Assembly (NCBI GenBank): GCA_963850765.1
Contig: CAWKMN010000009.1
Span: 786,859-850,858 of the forward strand
Origin: CAWKMN01 sp963850765
GTDB lineage: Bacteria > Chloroflexota > Anaerolineae > Aggregatilineales > Aggregatilineaceae
Length of the DNA: 64,000 nucleotides
Reading direction: 5' to 3'
In this document: piece by piece, positions 27,578-37,460 of the stretch
Layout of the letters: every line of letters starts with the position of its first letter
How positions within the stretch are numbered: the first letter of the stretch is position 1
The notes under the pieces: model-generated
Seen by the model: the letters and a program-made list of their open reading frames with translations, nothing else
What the model was told of the DNA's origin: nothing
Database searches by the model: none
Translations under genes and position numbers: made by a program

Positions 27578-29130
27578 CAAACCCCAGGATTGAACATCTG
27601 AACCAGATGCGTCTGAAAAGCGTGGCGGGTGGTGGCCCGGATCGCGTCGCCAAGCAGCACAAGTCCGGCAAGCTGACGGCTCGCGAGCGCCTGGATCTCC
27701 TGCTGGACCCCGGCAGCTTCCGCGAGATCGATGCGTTTGTCATCCAGCGCGAACGTAACTTCGGCATGGATAAACCCGAAAACCAGATCCCCGGCGACAG
27801 CGTCGTGACCGGCTGGGGCACGATCAACGGGCGGCTGGTGTACGTCTATTCGCAGGATTTCACCGTGATGGGCGGCTCGCTGAGCGAAGTCCACGCCGAG
27901 AAAATCTGCAAGATCATGGAAATGGCGATGAAAAACGGCGCGCCGGTTATCGGCCTGAACGACTCCGGCGGCGCGCGTATTCAGGAAGGCGTCGTCAGCC
28001 TGGGCGGCTATGCCGATATTTTTCTGCGCAACACCCTGGCCAGCGGCGTCATCCCACAGCTCAGCGTGATCATGGGGCCGTGTGCGGGCGGGGCGGTCTA
28101 CAGCCCGGCGCTGACCGATTTCATCTTCATGGTCAAGGACACGTCGTATATGTTCGTCACCGGGCCGGACGTGGTGCGCGCGGTGACCCACGAGGACGTC
28201 ACCTTCGAGGAGCTGGGCGGCGCGATGACGCACAACGCGCTCAGCGGGGTGAGCCATGTCGCGGCCAACAGCGAAGAGGACGCGCATGTTCCTGGTCCGC
28301 GAGATCCTGGGTTATATGCCGCAGAACAACATGGAAGACGCCGCCCTTCGAGCCGCCCAAGGATGATCCGCTGCGCACCGAAGAGGATTTGAACAGCATC
28401 GTGCCGGACGATCCGAGCAAGCCGTATGACATGAAAGAGGTGATCCGGCTGATCGTGGACGAAGGGCGCTTCTTCGAGATCCACGAGCATTACGCGCAGA
28501 ATATCGTGGTCGGCTTCGCGCGGCTGGGCGGCTACAGCATCGGCATCATCGCCAACCAGCCAGCGGTACTGGCCGGCGTGCTGGACATCAAAGCCAGCGA
28601 AAAGGCCGCGCGCTTCATCCGCTTCTGCGACTGCTTCAATATCCCGATCATCACGTTTGAGGATGTGCCCGGCTTTATGCCCGGCATCGAGCAGGAACAC
28701 GGCGGGATCATCCGCTCCGGCGCGAAGCTGCTGTATGCCTACTGCGAAGCGACCGTGCCCAAGATCACCGTCATCACGCGCAAGGCTTACGGCGGCGCGT
28801 ACTGCGTCATGAACAGCAAGCACATCCGCAGCGATCTCAATCTCGCGTGGCCGACGGCGGAAATCGCCGTCATGGGGCCGGAAGGCGCGGTGAGCATCAT
28901 CTTCCGGCGCGAACTGGCCGAGGCCGATGATCCCGGCCGCGCGCAAAGCGGAACTCGCGCAGGACTACCGCGAGCGTTTCGCCAATCCCTACGTCGCGGC
29001 GGCGCGCGGTTACGTGGACGATGTGATCGTGCCGTCCGAGACACGCCCGCGCCTGATCAACGCGCTGGGGATGCTGCAAAACAAGCGCGACAGCAACCCG
29101 CCCAAGAAACACGGCAACATGCCGCTGTAG
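27574..29130 (+). CDS. Acyl-CoA carboxylase carboxyltransferase subunit (three frameshifts)
   Basis: About 518 residues after correcting shifts near 28283, 28340 and 28925. Family motifs include GKLTARERLDLLLDPGSFRE at the N-terminus, NDSGGARIQEGV for acyl-CoA binding, GPCAGGAVYSPALTDF, and in the C-terminal half FEDVPGFMPGIEQEHGGII with ITRKAYGGAYCVMNSK. It moves CO2 from biotin to propionyl- or acetyl-CoA in the cytoplasm. It would work with the biotin carboxylase at 30227 and the biotin carrier at 35290. Length and motifs fit propionyl-CoA carboxylase beta; the acyl preference cannot be fixed here. Confidence 0.92.
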
Positions 29131-29146
29131 GACGAGAGAGAGAACC

Positions 29147-29377
29147 GTGATTGAAGCTCATCCACCCGATGAGGCGCACACCACTGCGGATTATCCCACC
29201 GGGATTCTGACCCTCGCCGGGCTGCTGATCGGCGCGCTGATCGGGGCGGCGCTGGGCGAAATGCCAGTCGGGATGGCGGCGGGGTTGGCGGTTGGCGTGG
29301 GGATCGACTCCCTGCTAAACCATTGGGTAAACGGCGTATCCGCCGAGCGGGACGCGCGCAAGTTGAGTAAACAGTGA
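29147..29377 (+). CDS. Small glycine-rich membrane protein
   Basis: 76 residues from a GTG at 29147 with GAGAGAGAG just upstream. The central hydrophobic part (ILTLAGLLIGALIGAALGEM then GMAAGLAVGVGID) is rich in Gly/Ala spaced like a glycine zipper, implying two packed membrane helices. It sits 16 bases after the carboxyltransferase stop, so it is probably co-transcribed. Small membrane proteins are common beside carboxylase subunits, but no function is assigned. Confidence 0.65.
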   Translation: MIEAHPPDEAHTTADYPTGILTLAGLLIGALIGAALGEMPVGMAAGLAVGVGIDSLLNHWVNGVSAERDARKLSKQ

Positions 29378-29480
29378 ACAGTTTTCAGTTCTCAGCAAAC
29401 AGTGAATTTTCGGGCTGCGATATGCCCTGCCAATAACTACAACTAAAAACTGTTTACTGTCTACTGAAAACTGTCAACTT
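29370..29480. repeat. CAGTGAACAG/CTGTTTACTG inverted repeats
   Basis: AAACAGTGAACAGTTTTCAG (about 29369-29388) is mirrored by ACTGTTTACTGTCTACTGAA (about 29448-29468). The family also occurs near 9905 and, in a related form, 48215. Confidence 0.65.
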
Positions 29481-29492
29481 GTGAGGAACATC

Positions 29493-30035
29493 GTGAGCGA
29501 GTCACCCAATCCGACAGCGGCGAAACCCCAACGCTGGCTCGTGGTCCAGGCCAGCGCGCTGCTCGAAGCCGTCTCGACCAGCAATTACGCCTGTTACGGG
29601 CGGGGCGGGGTGCCGCGCTATCCGATCGCGCGCCGGACCGGCAACGGCCAGGACCCGGCGGAACTCTGTGTCGAGATGCGCGTGCGCAGCGCGGATGGCA
29701 CGCTCCGGCTGGCGAGCCTGGATCTGACGCTGAACCAGCACGAAAAGACCGATCAGCGCGCGGTGTGGATCGGTTATATCGAGACGCAGCGCTTGCAGGT
29801 GATCTGGATCTGGGACTTCTACCGCATCCTGAGCCATGTCGCCTTGCGTGCGGGCGAGCCGCCGCCCGGTGTTGAGCCGGATCCGGCCTGGAAAGAGGCG
29901 CTTGAAGCGGTACGCGGCCTCGCGGCGGGCGACGAGATCGCGTTTGACGTGCGCTCGGCCTGCGGGGATATTCACCAGGCGCACACGCTGACGAGTGCGC
30001 CGAAGCCCTGGGAGCCGGGGAAAAGCAGCGGTTAG
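29493..30035 (+). CDS. Hypothetical protein
   Basis: 180 residues from GTG 29493, preceded by GTGAGGAAC; an in-frame GTG at 29481 overlaps that site. No domain is recognised. The sequence has conserved-looking aromatic segments (RWLVVQASALLEAV, VWIGYIETQRLQVIWIWDFY) and a soluble composition without signal peptide or membrane helix. It lies between two acyl-CoA carboxylase subunit genes on the same strand. Composition and codon use resemble the surrounding genes, so it is likely a real, lineage-restricted gene. Confidence 0.65.
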   Translation: MSESPNPTAAKPQRWLVVQASALLEAVSTSNYACYGRGGVPRYPIARRTGNGQDPAELCVEMRVRSADGTLRLASLDLTLNQHEKTDQRAVWIGYIETQRLQVIWIWDFYRILSHVALRAGEPPPGVEPDPAWKEALEAVRGLAAGDEIAFDVRSACGDIHQAHTLTSAPKPWEPGKSSG

Positions 30036-30226
30036 CGATTAGCCATTAGCTGTTAGCCGTTAGCGAAAGTATTATTACAGCCGCTCTCATCGGGGTTGTC
30101 CTGAGATTGTCAGAAGCGGATTCCAGCGCACTTATCCATTATGAAGAGAACAGTGATTTGCACAGCGAAAGCTAACCGCTAATCGCTAACAGCTAACGGC
30201 TTATTCGAGCGAAGCGAGAACCCATC
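30036..30226. repeat. GTTAGC-type inverted repeats
   Basis: GCGGTTAGCGATTAGCCATT (about 30029-30048) and its partner GCTAACCGCTAATCGCTAAC (about 30171-30190) enclose about 115 bases with no coding potential that I can see. Confidence 0.7.
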
Positions 30227-31735
30227 ATGACCGAAACGACCCTGATCCGAAAAGTGCTCATCGCCAATCGCGGCGAGATCGCCGTGCGCATCATCCGCGC
30301 CTGCCGCGAGTTGGGCGGCATCCAGACCGTCGCGGTCTATTCCGACGCGGACCGCGAGGCGCTGCACGTGCGCTATGCCGAAGAAGCCTACAACATCGGC
30401 GCGCCGGCTCCCCGCGAAAGCTATCTGAACATCGGCAAGCTGATCGACGTGGCACGCCGGTCCGGCGCGGATGCGGTACATCCTGGGTATGGCTTTCTCA
30501 GCGAGCGGGCGGAGTTCGCGCAGGCCGTGATCGATGCGGGTCTGACCTGGATCGGCCCCTCGCCGGACGCGATCGATCGGATGGGCGATAAGCTGGCCGC
30601 CCGCGAGTTGATGGAAAAAGCGGGCGTTCCGATTGTGCCGGGCACCCCGCCGGGTCTGAACGACGGCGCGCTGATGTACGAAGCCGGCAAGATCGGCTAT
30701 CCGCTGATGGTCAAGGCGGCGGCGGGCGGCGGCGGCAAGGGGATGCGCGTCGTGCGCGAGCCGGACGCAGCTCGAATCGGCGCTGGCATCGGCGCACCGC
30801 GAAGCGGAAGCGGCCTTTGGGGATGGCACGGTGTATCTCGAAAAGCTGATGGTTGGCGCGCGGCACATCGAGATCCAGATCCTGGCCGATATGCACGGCA
30901 ACACGATCCACCTGGGCGAGCGCGAGTGCAGCATCCAGCGCCGCCACCAGAAGCTGTTTGAAGAATCGCCCAGCCCGTTTATGGACGATAAGCTGCGCGG
31001 GAAGATGGGGCAGGCGGCGGTCCGCGCGGCCCAGGCGGTTAATTATGTCAACGCCGGCACGATTGAGTTCCTGGTCGATCCCGCCAAGCGCTTCTATTTC
31101 CTCGAAATGAATACACGCCTTCAGGTTGAGCACCCGGTCACGGAACTGGTGACGGGCGTCGATCTGGTCAAGGAGCAGATCCGCATTGCGCGCGGCCGCC
31201 GGATGGGGCCTGTGGACGGCGTCAAGGTGACCGGCTGGGCAGTCGAATGCCGCATCAACGCTGAAGATCCGTACAACAACTTTTTGCCGTCAGTGGGCAG
31301 TCGTGACGGTGCATATCACGCCGACCGGGCCGGGCGTCCGGCTGGACGCGGGGATTTATGCCGGCTACGAGGTTACGCCCTACTACGACTCGATGCTGGC
31401 GAAGCTGATCGCGTGGGGCGAGACGCGCGGTGAGGCGATCCTGCGCATGCGCCGCGCCCTGGCTGAATACAAGATCATGGGGCTGAAGACGAATTTGCCC
31501 TTCCACCAGACGGCTGCTGGACAGCACGCGCTTCATCGCCGGGCGTTACGATACCCATTTTGTCGAGCAGTTCATGACCATGCAGGGCGACGATCACGAG
31601 CTGCGACCGGAACGGGTCGAGGCCGCCGCGATCATGGCGACGCTGGTCGAGCACCAGGCACGGCGGCAGGCGCTCCAGTTCGACGGGACGGCGAGCCGCC
31701 CGCGCTCGAATTGGAAATGGTCGGAGCGACGGTAA
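30227..31735 (+). CDS. Biotin carboxylase subunit of acyl-CoA carboxylase (three frameshifts)
   Basis: About 502 residues after correcting shifts near 30765, 31300 and 31512. It starts KVLIANRGEIAVRIIRACRE, the biotin carboxylase signature, followed by VHPGYGFLSE, the ATP-grasp glycine loop AAAGGGGKGMRVV, HIEIQILAD, ECSIQRRHQK and the active-site EMNTRLQVEHPVTE. It carboxylates biotin with bicarbonate and ATP. The C-terminus (RFIAGRYDTHFVEQF, then SRPRSNWKWSERR) ends just before a dispersed repeat. There is no fused biotin carrier; that role is probably filled by the protein at 35290. Confidence 0.93.
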
Positions 31736-31737
31736 AA

Positions 31738-31845
31738 GAAGGCCCCTCCCCCTGCCCCCTCCCCACAAGTGGAGAGGGGAACTCACCCGCGATCAAGTCC
31801 CTCTCCGCCTGCGGGGAGGGATTTAGGGAGGGGCAAACTAAGAAA
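31738..31845. repeat. CCCTCTCC-type repeat block
   Basis: Two palindromic units with GGCCCCTCCC and GGGAGGGGC borders immediately follow the biotin carboxylase stop. A near copy lies at 32240-32340, so the DUF559 gene is flanked by direct copies. Confidence 0.75.
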
Positions 31846-31860
31846 GCGACAGATTCTCTG

Positions 31861-32241
31861 ATGAGTGACGATAAACAGCCATTCAGGTCGCCAAAAACAG
31901 GCGGATTATGGGAAAAGCTCAAATCGTTAGCACGAGAGAAACGCCGCGAGCCCACCCCGGCGGAAGATCGCCTTTGGCAGTAATTGCGCCGGGATCATCT
32001 GGATGGTGCTCATTTCCGACGCCAGCATGCGATTGAACGATTTATTGTCGATTTTTATTGCGCTCAGGCTCGCCTGGTTATCGAAGTGGACGGCCTGATC
32101 CACAATTACACACCAGAAGAGGACACTATTCGCCAGGAATTTCTGGAAAGCATGGGCTTGAGCGTGCTTCGGTTTACCAATGAACAGGTTTTCGGGGAAC
32201 TTGATGGAGTGCTTGCCGCAATTCGTGAAGCGATTCTATGA
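31861..32241 (+). pseudogene. DUF559 endonuclease-like protein with in-frame stop
   Basis: The frame begins at ATG 31861 (MSDDKQPFRSPK) and carries the DUF559 start REPTPAEDRLWQ. It then meets TAA at 31981-31983 and continues in the same frame as LRRDHLDGAHFRRQ, FIVDFYCAQARLVIEVDGLI and LGLSVLRFTNEQV-like residues to 32241. The stop replaces one residue in the usual LWxxLR stretch, so a single base substitution explains it. The PD-(D/E)xK-like acidic residues (VDFYC, EVDG) are retained. The family resembles very-short-patch repair nucleases and is often mobile. Either a young pseudogene or a base error. Confidence 0.75.
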
Positions 32242-32365
32242 CTAGCCCCTCCCCCTGGCCCCCTCCCCACAAGTGGAGAGGGGAATCACCCGCGATCAAG
32301 TCCCTCTCCGCCTGCGGGGAGGGATTTAGGGGAGGGGCTTTTCACCGCATGAGGAAAACAACCGT

Positions 32366-33472
32366 ATGACGCAATCATTTAACATCTCAAAATTACTCAA
32401 TCTCAACCTGCTGCTGATCTTCGGCGTGGTCGCCGTGATCCTGCGCCTGTCGGGCGGCAGCGACGTGGCGGTTTTTGCCACCTCCGCGCTGGCGATCATC
32501 CCCTTGGCCGGGCTGATCGGGCAGTCCACCGAGGAAATCGCGGTACGCACCGGCCCGCAGATCGGCGGGCTGCTCAACGCGACGCTCGGCAACGCGGCTG
32601 AACTGATCATCACAATCTTCGCGCTGCGTGAAGGGCTGCTCGAACTGGTGCGCGCCTCGATCATCGGCTCGATCCTGGGCAACCTGCTGCTGGTCATGGG
32701 GCTGGCGATCCTGCTGGGCGGGCTGAAACACGGGCTTCAGATCTTTGACCGGCGGCGCGCCACGATGAACGCGACTCTGGTGGTGATGGCGTTTATGGCG
32801 CTGGCGATCCCGTCCCTGTTCGACGCAACCTTTGTCGAAACCGAGGAATTCGAGTCCGAACTGCTGCTCAGCGAAGGGATCGCGCTGATCCTGATCGTCC
32901 TGTATGTCGCCAACGTCGTCTATTCACTCTTTGTGGTCCACGAGCCTGCCGGCGCGGTTGTCGCGGAAGAACACGCCCACCAGCCCAAATGGTCTACCGG
33001 GTTCGCCGGGCTGGTGCTGGCCGCTTCCACCATCGGCATCGTGTTTATGTCCGAGTTTCTGGTCGGAACGGTCGAGCCGGTGGTCAAGGAACTGGGTTGG
33101 AGCGAACTGTTTGTCGGCGTGATCATCGTGCCGATTATCGGCAACGTCGCGGAACACCTCGTCGCGGTGCAGATGGCGATCAAAAACCGGATGGAACTCA
33201 GCATGACGATCGCGCTCGGTTCCAGCCTGCAAGTCGCGCTGTTTGTCGCGCCCGTGCTGGTCTTCATCAGCCTGCTGTTCGATGAAAAGCTGGTGCTGGC
33301 CTTCACCGTGCCCGAAGTGATCGCGCTGGCGGCGGCGTCCTACGTGGCGGCGCTGGTCGCGGAGGACGGCGAATCGAACTGGTTCGAGGGGCTGATGCTG
33401 CTCGGCGTGTATCTGATCGTGGCGCTGGCGTTTTTCCTGCTGCCCGAAACCGCCGAGATGATCGTGCATTAG
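32366..33472 (+). CDS. Calcium/proton exchanger, CaCA superfamily
   Basis: 368 residues with about eleven hydrophobic segments. The two ion-binding alpha repeats are visible as LNATLGNAAELIITI near 70-84 and VPIIGNVAEHLVAVQMA near 250-266, with the conserved Asn/Glu pairs. An acidic loop (FVETEEFESE) lies between helices. This is an inner-membrane cation antiporter exporting Ca2+ in exchange for protons. It stands alone on the plus strand between two repeat-filled gaps. Intact. Confidence 0.93.
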   Translation: MTQSFNISKLLNLNLLLIFGVVAVILRLSGGSDVAVFATSALAIIPLAGLIGQSTEEIAVRTGPQIGGLLNATLGNAAELIITIFALREGLLELVRASIIGSILGNLLLVMGLAILLGGLKHGLQIFDRRRATMNATLVVMAFMALAIPSLFDATFVETEEFESELLLSEGIALILIVLYVANVVYSLFVVHEPAGAVVAEEHAHQPKWSTGFAGLVLAASTIGIVFMSEFLVGTVEPVVKELGWSELFVGVIIVPIIGNVAEHLVAVQMAIKNRMELSMTIALGSSLQVALFVAPVLVFISLLFDEKLVLAFTVPEVIALAAASYVAALVAEDGESNWFEGLMLLGVYLIVALAFFLLPETAEMIVH

Positions 33473-33766
33473 CCACGGGGTCAACCGGCTCCGTATAACA
33501 TACGTACCGATTAGGGCTATTGTGCTCTTTAAGAAATTGTGCCGGATATACAAGGGAAACGCCCCTCACCCTGCCCTCTCCCCGGCCAAGCCAGGGAGAG
33601 GGTACCGCGCGGCGCGTTGCTCCCCTTCCCCTAGCTTGGCTGGGGGAAGGGGACAGGGGGTTAGGGGCGTTTATCCGGCATCATTTATAAAACTGCATGA
33701 TGGCCCTTCCGAGCGACAGCCGGGGATTCATTCCCCGGCGCATTCCATAACCACAAGGAGATTTTG
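33473..33766. repeat. CCCTCTCC block and GGCCCTTCC hairpin
   Basis: A CCCTCTCC block fills about 33557-33672. GATGGCCCTTCCGAGCGACA followed by GCCGGGGATTCATTCCCCGG (about 33699-33740) resembles the hairpin repeat family near the TIR cluster. No gene is visible. Confidence 0.7.
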
Positions 33767-35068
33767 ATGAATTCGATCCGTCGATTAACCCTGGCCGCAA
33801 TCCTCATTGTCACGCTGCTGGCCGGGAACCTGCTCGTGAGCGCGCAGACGGCCGGAACCCCGGAGGAGATCTGCGCCGCGGCCACCGAAAACCTGTCCGA
33901 GCCGGAGAACCGCACCTTCGAGAAAGCCGAAGACGTGCTGCAAGAGGGCGTGGATTACTGGGCGGTGATCTGCACCGACGCCGGGCCGATCTATCTCGAC
34001 CTGTTTGAAGCAGAAGCGCCGATCACAGTCAACAACTTCGTGTTCCTGGCGCAGCAGGGTTACTACAACAACACCACCTTCCACCGCGTGCTGCCCGGTT
34101 TTATGGCGCAGGGCGGCGATCCGACCGGGACCGGCGGGGGTGATCCCGGCTACGAGTTCGAGGATGAAACCGACAACGGTCTGGTCTTTGATGAGATTGG
34201 CCTGCTGGCGATGGCGAATGCTGGTCCAGGCACAAACGGCAGCCAGTTTTTTATCACCTATGGCAAGCCCGACTGGCTGAACGGCAACCATACCATTTTC
34301 GGGCGCGTCTACCAGGGACTTGACGTGGCCGAACGGCTCACCCCGCGCGATCCGCAGCAGAACCCCACCGACGCAGGCGCGGCGCTGGAGACAGTCGTGA
34401 TCGTTGAAAATCCTGCCGATGTCACCGCCACGCCGGACGGCCCGCCCACCCTTGAGCATTTCCAGACGCTGCTGGAACAGAACATCGCCAGCCGCATCAG
34501 CACGAGCTTCACGCTGCAAGAGGAATACTCGCACACGTATGACGCCGCTGCTGAGGCGGAATCGTGGCGCGAAGACGGCGGCGATGAACTGGCGGATTAC
34601 ATGACCGCGTACCTGTCCGATCACGGCTTCCAGGGCACCGCCGCGATCCTGATGTCGATCAGCGAGTGCCCGGAAGATCCCGAAGCGCTGCCTATCTGGC
34701 TGGTCGGCTTCCAGGTATCGGATTACGGGACGGCCGATGCCGCGCAGCAGGTGATCTTCGACGATGCCCGCGCGGATATGTTCGTCAGCACCGGCGCGTA
34801 TGAATCCTACAGCGATCTGGCCGATAGTGCGGGGCGCGTCTTCCGCATGCCGCTGGCCGAGCCGCATTCGTGCGGGGATAATGGCGTTTATTACCGGCTT
34901 GAGATGCCCTACGGGCGCTATATCCTGACCACCGATCTCGTGGTGGACGCGAATTTCATCAACGAAAGCGCGGACATGCCCGCCGATCAGTATCTCAGCC
35001 TCATCACTCAGGATCTGATGCTTGGCGCGCTCGGCTCGGTGCTGGATCGCGGCACGGCTGCGGAGTAG
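33767..35068 (+). CDS. Secreted cyclophilin-type peptidyl-prolyl isomerase with extra domain
   Basis: 433 residues from ATG 33767, six bases after AAGGAG. A signal peptide (RRLTLAAILIVTLLAGNLLV ending SAQ) is followed by a cyclophilin domain (about 65-210) with FHRVLPGFMAQGGD for the catalytic Arg and GTNGSQFFITY and NGNHTIFGRV. It catalyses proline isomerisation outside the cytoplasm. Residues 225-433 form a second domain I do not recognise, with four cysteines that could form disulfides. The fusion with this tail is unusual compared with single-domain bacterial cyclophilins. Confidence 0.88.
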   Translation: MNSIRRLTLAAILIVTLLAGNLLVSAQTAGTPEEICAAATENLSEPENRTFEKAEDVLQEGVDYWAVICTDAGPIYLDLFEAEAPITVNNFVFLAQQGYYNNTTFHRVLPGFMAQGGDPTGTGGGDPGYEFEDETDNGLVFDEIGLLAMANAGPGTNGSQFFITYGKPDWLNGNHTIFGRVYQGLDVAERLTPRDPQQNPTDAGAALETVVIVENPADVTATPDGPPTLEHFQTLLEQNIASRISTSFTLQEEYSHTYDAAAEAESWREDGGDELADYMTAYLSDHGFQGTAAILMSISECPEDPEALPIWLVGFQVSDYGTADAAQQVIFDDARADMFVSTGAYESYSDLADSAGRVFRMPLAEPHSCGDNGVYYRLEMPYGRYILTTDLVVDANFINESADMPADQYLSLITQDLMLGALGSVLDRGTAAE

Positions 35069-35154
35069 GTAGCGGCCAGCGGTCAGCTTTCAGCTAAAAG
35101 CAGGCTGCGAGAAATGTTTGAAGGAGTGAAGGCTTGCCCCGGCCAGCCAGAGCC

Positions 35155-35255
35155 AACCCCTCCCTAAATCCCTCCCCGCACGCGGAGAGGGACTTGTTTC
35201 GTCCTGCCTTCCCCTCTCCGTTTACGGGGAGGGGACAGGGGAGGGGTAAATGTTA
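35155..35255. repeat. CCCTCTCC-type repeat block
   Basis: Two palindromic units between the cyclophilin and biotin carrier genes. Confidence 0.75.
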
Positions 35256-35289
35256 GGCGGATCACCAGGCGCGACACCATGAGGAGCAC

Positions 35290-35787
35290 ATGAAATACCA
35301 GACCATCGTCTATGGGCAAACGTTCGACATCGACATCAACGAAGACGGCCGCCTGCTGGTCAACGGCGAAGAGCGCACGGTCGATTTCCGGGTGCTGCGG
35401 CGCGGCGAGATGTATTCTCTGCTGCTGGATCATCTCAGCTTTGAGGCGGTCGTCGAGGAACGCGAAGACATTTATCATGTCCTGATAGCGGGCGACCTCT
35501 ACGAAGTCGAGGTGACGGACGAGCGCAGCCGGCGTCTCGCCAGCGCGTTCATGGCCTTTGGCGACACGGGCGGCGAGGTGTCGATCCGTGCGCCGATGCC
35601 GGGGCTGATCGCGCGCGTCCCGGTGGTCGAGGGGCAGGCCGTCAGCAAGGGTGAAACGCTCGTCATCCTTGAATCGATGAAGATGGAAAACGAACTGAAA
35701 TCCCCGCGCGATGGCACGGTTCACCGCGTTTATGTGTCGGCGGGCGAAAACGTCGAGCAGAACAAAGTCCTCGTCACCGTCGCGTAG
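35290..35787 (+). CDS. Biotin carboxyl carrier protein of acyl-CoA carboxylase
   Basis: 165 residues. The C-terminal biotinyl domain (about 95-165) has IRAPMPGLIARVPVVEGQ and the biotinylation motif ESMKMEN with Lys131 as the acceptor. The N-terminal 90 residues resemble the beta-subunit-binding region found between biotin carboxylase and biotinyl domain in acyl-CoA carboxylase alpha subunits. It should shuttle CO2 between the biotin carboxylase at 30227 and the carboxyltransferase at 27574. It is separated from its partner by some 3.5 kb of unrelated genes. Confidence 0.92.
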   Translation: MKYQTIVYGQTFDIDINEDGRLLVNGEERTVDFRVLRRGEMYSLLLDHLSFEAVVEEREDIYHVLIAGDLYEVEVTDERSRRLASAFMAFGDTGGEVSIRAPMPGLIARVPVVEGQAVSKGETLVILESMKMENELKSPRDGTVHRVYVSAGENVEQNKVLVTVA

Positions 35788-35820
35788 GTCAGGCGCGGAT
35801 GGCACCCGGCGTGATGCGGG

Positions 35821-35826
35821 TATAAT
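35821..35826 (+). promoter_or_regulatory. Putative -10 box before glycosyltransferase genes
   Basis: A perfect TATAAT lies between the biotin carrier stop and the glycosyltransferase-like gene. No good -35 hexamer is visible 16-18 bases upstream. Confidence 0.4.
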
Positions 35827-35901
35827 AGGCGCGCGTGGACACAGGTCCGGGCGCGCTGATTATTTCCCGGCCTGTAGCGGCGAACTTGGGGAGCTTGCAA
35901 C

Positions 35902-37366
35902 GTGCGAAACCATCTGCAAACCTCACCCCCCGGCCCCCTCTCCATGCACGGAGAGGGGGAGAGAGCGGGTTCAGAAGTTCCCTCTCCGCGTGTGGAGAGG
36001 GGATTTAGGGGTGAGGTAGATCTTTTCAAACGGATTCCGAATAGGTGGCTGGACGCGCTGTGGCTGATCGGGCTGGCGCTGTGGATGCTCAACGGCTATA
36101 ACCTCGTGCCATTCCACGGGGACGAGGCGACGATTATCGATATGAGCCACGATTATGCCTATCTGGTGCACGAGCGCGATCTGGACCGTGTGCTCTACCG
36201 CGACTCCCCGCCCGATCCATCCGCGCAGGAACTCCGCATCCTGAACGGCACGGTTGGCAAAATGGCGATCGGCCTCGCGTGGGATCTCGCCGGGCTGTCC
36301 GTGGACGATCTGAACGATCAGTGGGTGTGGGGCGCGCCGTGGGACTGGAATCTCAGCGACGGGCACATGCCGGGCGAGCGGCTGCTGTGGGCGGCGCGGC
36401 TGTCCTCGGTGCTGATGCTGGTGATCAGCGGGTGGGCGCTGTTCGCCATCACCCGGCTGACCATCCCGGACCGGCTGGCGGCATATGTCGCCACCGCGAT
36501 CTATGCCACGACTCCCGCCGTCCTGCTGAACGGACGCCGAGCCATGTTCGAGGGATCGCACCTGTGTTTCGCGCTGCTGGCCGTGCTGGCGGCGATGCTG
36601 CTCGTGCGCGAACAGGGCAATCCCGGCAAGCGGCGGCGGCGCCTGGCCCTCTGGTCGCTCCTGCTGGGCATTCTGAGCGGATTTGCCATCGCCAGCAAAC
36701 ACACCGCGCTGATCACGGTGGGCGCGGTCTGGGCGGCGGTCATGCTCCACCCACTGATCTGGCCGGGCGGTGGGTCGCTGCGCGCGCGCATTGTGGGCTA
36801 CAACCGGCGGCGGATCGTGCGGTTTCTTGTGATTGTGGATCTGGCCGTCCTCATTTTTCTGGCGCTGAATCCGGCGTGGTGGTCCGATCCGCTGACCATG
36901 CCGGGGCGCGTCAGAGGGAACGCGCGGCAGTCCTGCTCGACGGGCAGATCAGCATTATGGCGGCTACGACAACCTGGGCGAACGGGCGGCGGCGCTGGTC
37001 AACGCGGCGTTTTTCGCCCGCCCGCAGTATTATGAAGTGGCCTATTGGAAAGCTGACATTGACGATCAGATCGCCGCGTATGACGGCCAGTGGTACGCGG
37101 GGCGGGGCGGCGGCCCGGTGTGGGGCGTGATCCTCGTCGCCCTGTTCGCGGCCGGGCTGGTGTATGCGCTGCCGCGCTGGCGCGAGCCGGGGATGTGGCT
37201 GGCGCTGGTCTGGCTGGGGCTGACGGCGCTGGCCCTGCTGATCTCGGTGCCGCTCGAATGGCAGCGCTATTATATCCCGCTGCACGCGCCGGTCGCGCTG
37301 ATCGGCGGGGCGGGCGCGGTGTGGGTCAAAAAGCTGGCCTCACCCCTAAATCCCCTCTCCATGTGA
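35902..37366 (+). CDS. GT-C type membrane glycosyltransferase-like protein (one frameshift, repeat-derived ends)
   Basis: About 488 residues. The GT39/ArnT-like signature is an early acidic motif in FHGDEATIIDMSHDYAYLV, followed by about ten hydrophobic segments. Such enzymes transfer a sugar from a lipid-phosphate donor outside the membrane. A one-base shift near 36905 breaks the frame before YWKADIDDQIAAYD. The first about 40 codons after GTG 35902 are encoded by a CCCTCTCC repeat (reading SPPGPLSMHGEGE), so the true start may be near 36025. The C-terminus KKLASPLNPLSM is likewise repeat-derived and probably replaces original residues. Confidence 0.75.
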
Positions 37367-37440
37367 TGGAGAGGGGACTTGACTCTCCCGTTCTCCCCCT
37401 CTCCACAGCGTGGAGAGGGGGCTGGGGGGTGAGGCTCATC
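37340..37440. repeat. CCCTCTCC-type repeat block
   Basis: Two palindromic units overlap the end of the preceding glycosyltransferase-like gene and supply its stop codon. Confidence 0.75.
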
Positions 37441-37460
37441 CAACACAATGAGAGATATTT

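Noticed and set aside
31981..31983. Programmed stop-codon readthrough in the DUF559 gene
   Set aside because: No recoding signal or selenocysteine/pyrrolysine context is visible; a point mutation or base error is simpler.
31984..32241. Stand-alone short DUF559 gene starting after the TAA
   Set aside because: It lacks a good start codon and ribosome site, and the upstream in-frame part carries the conserved N-terminal motif of the same family.
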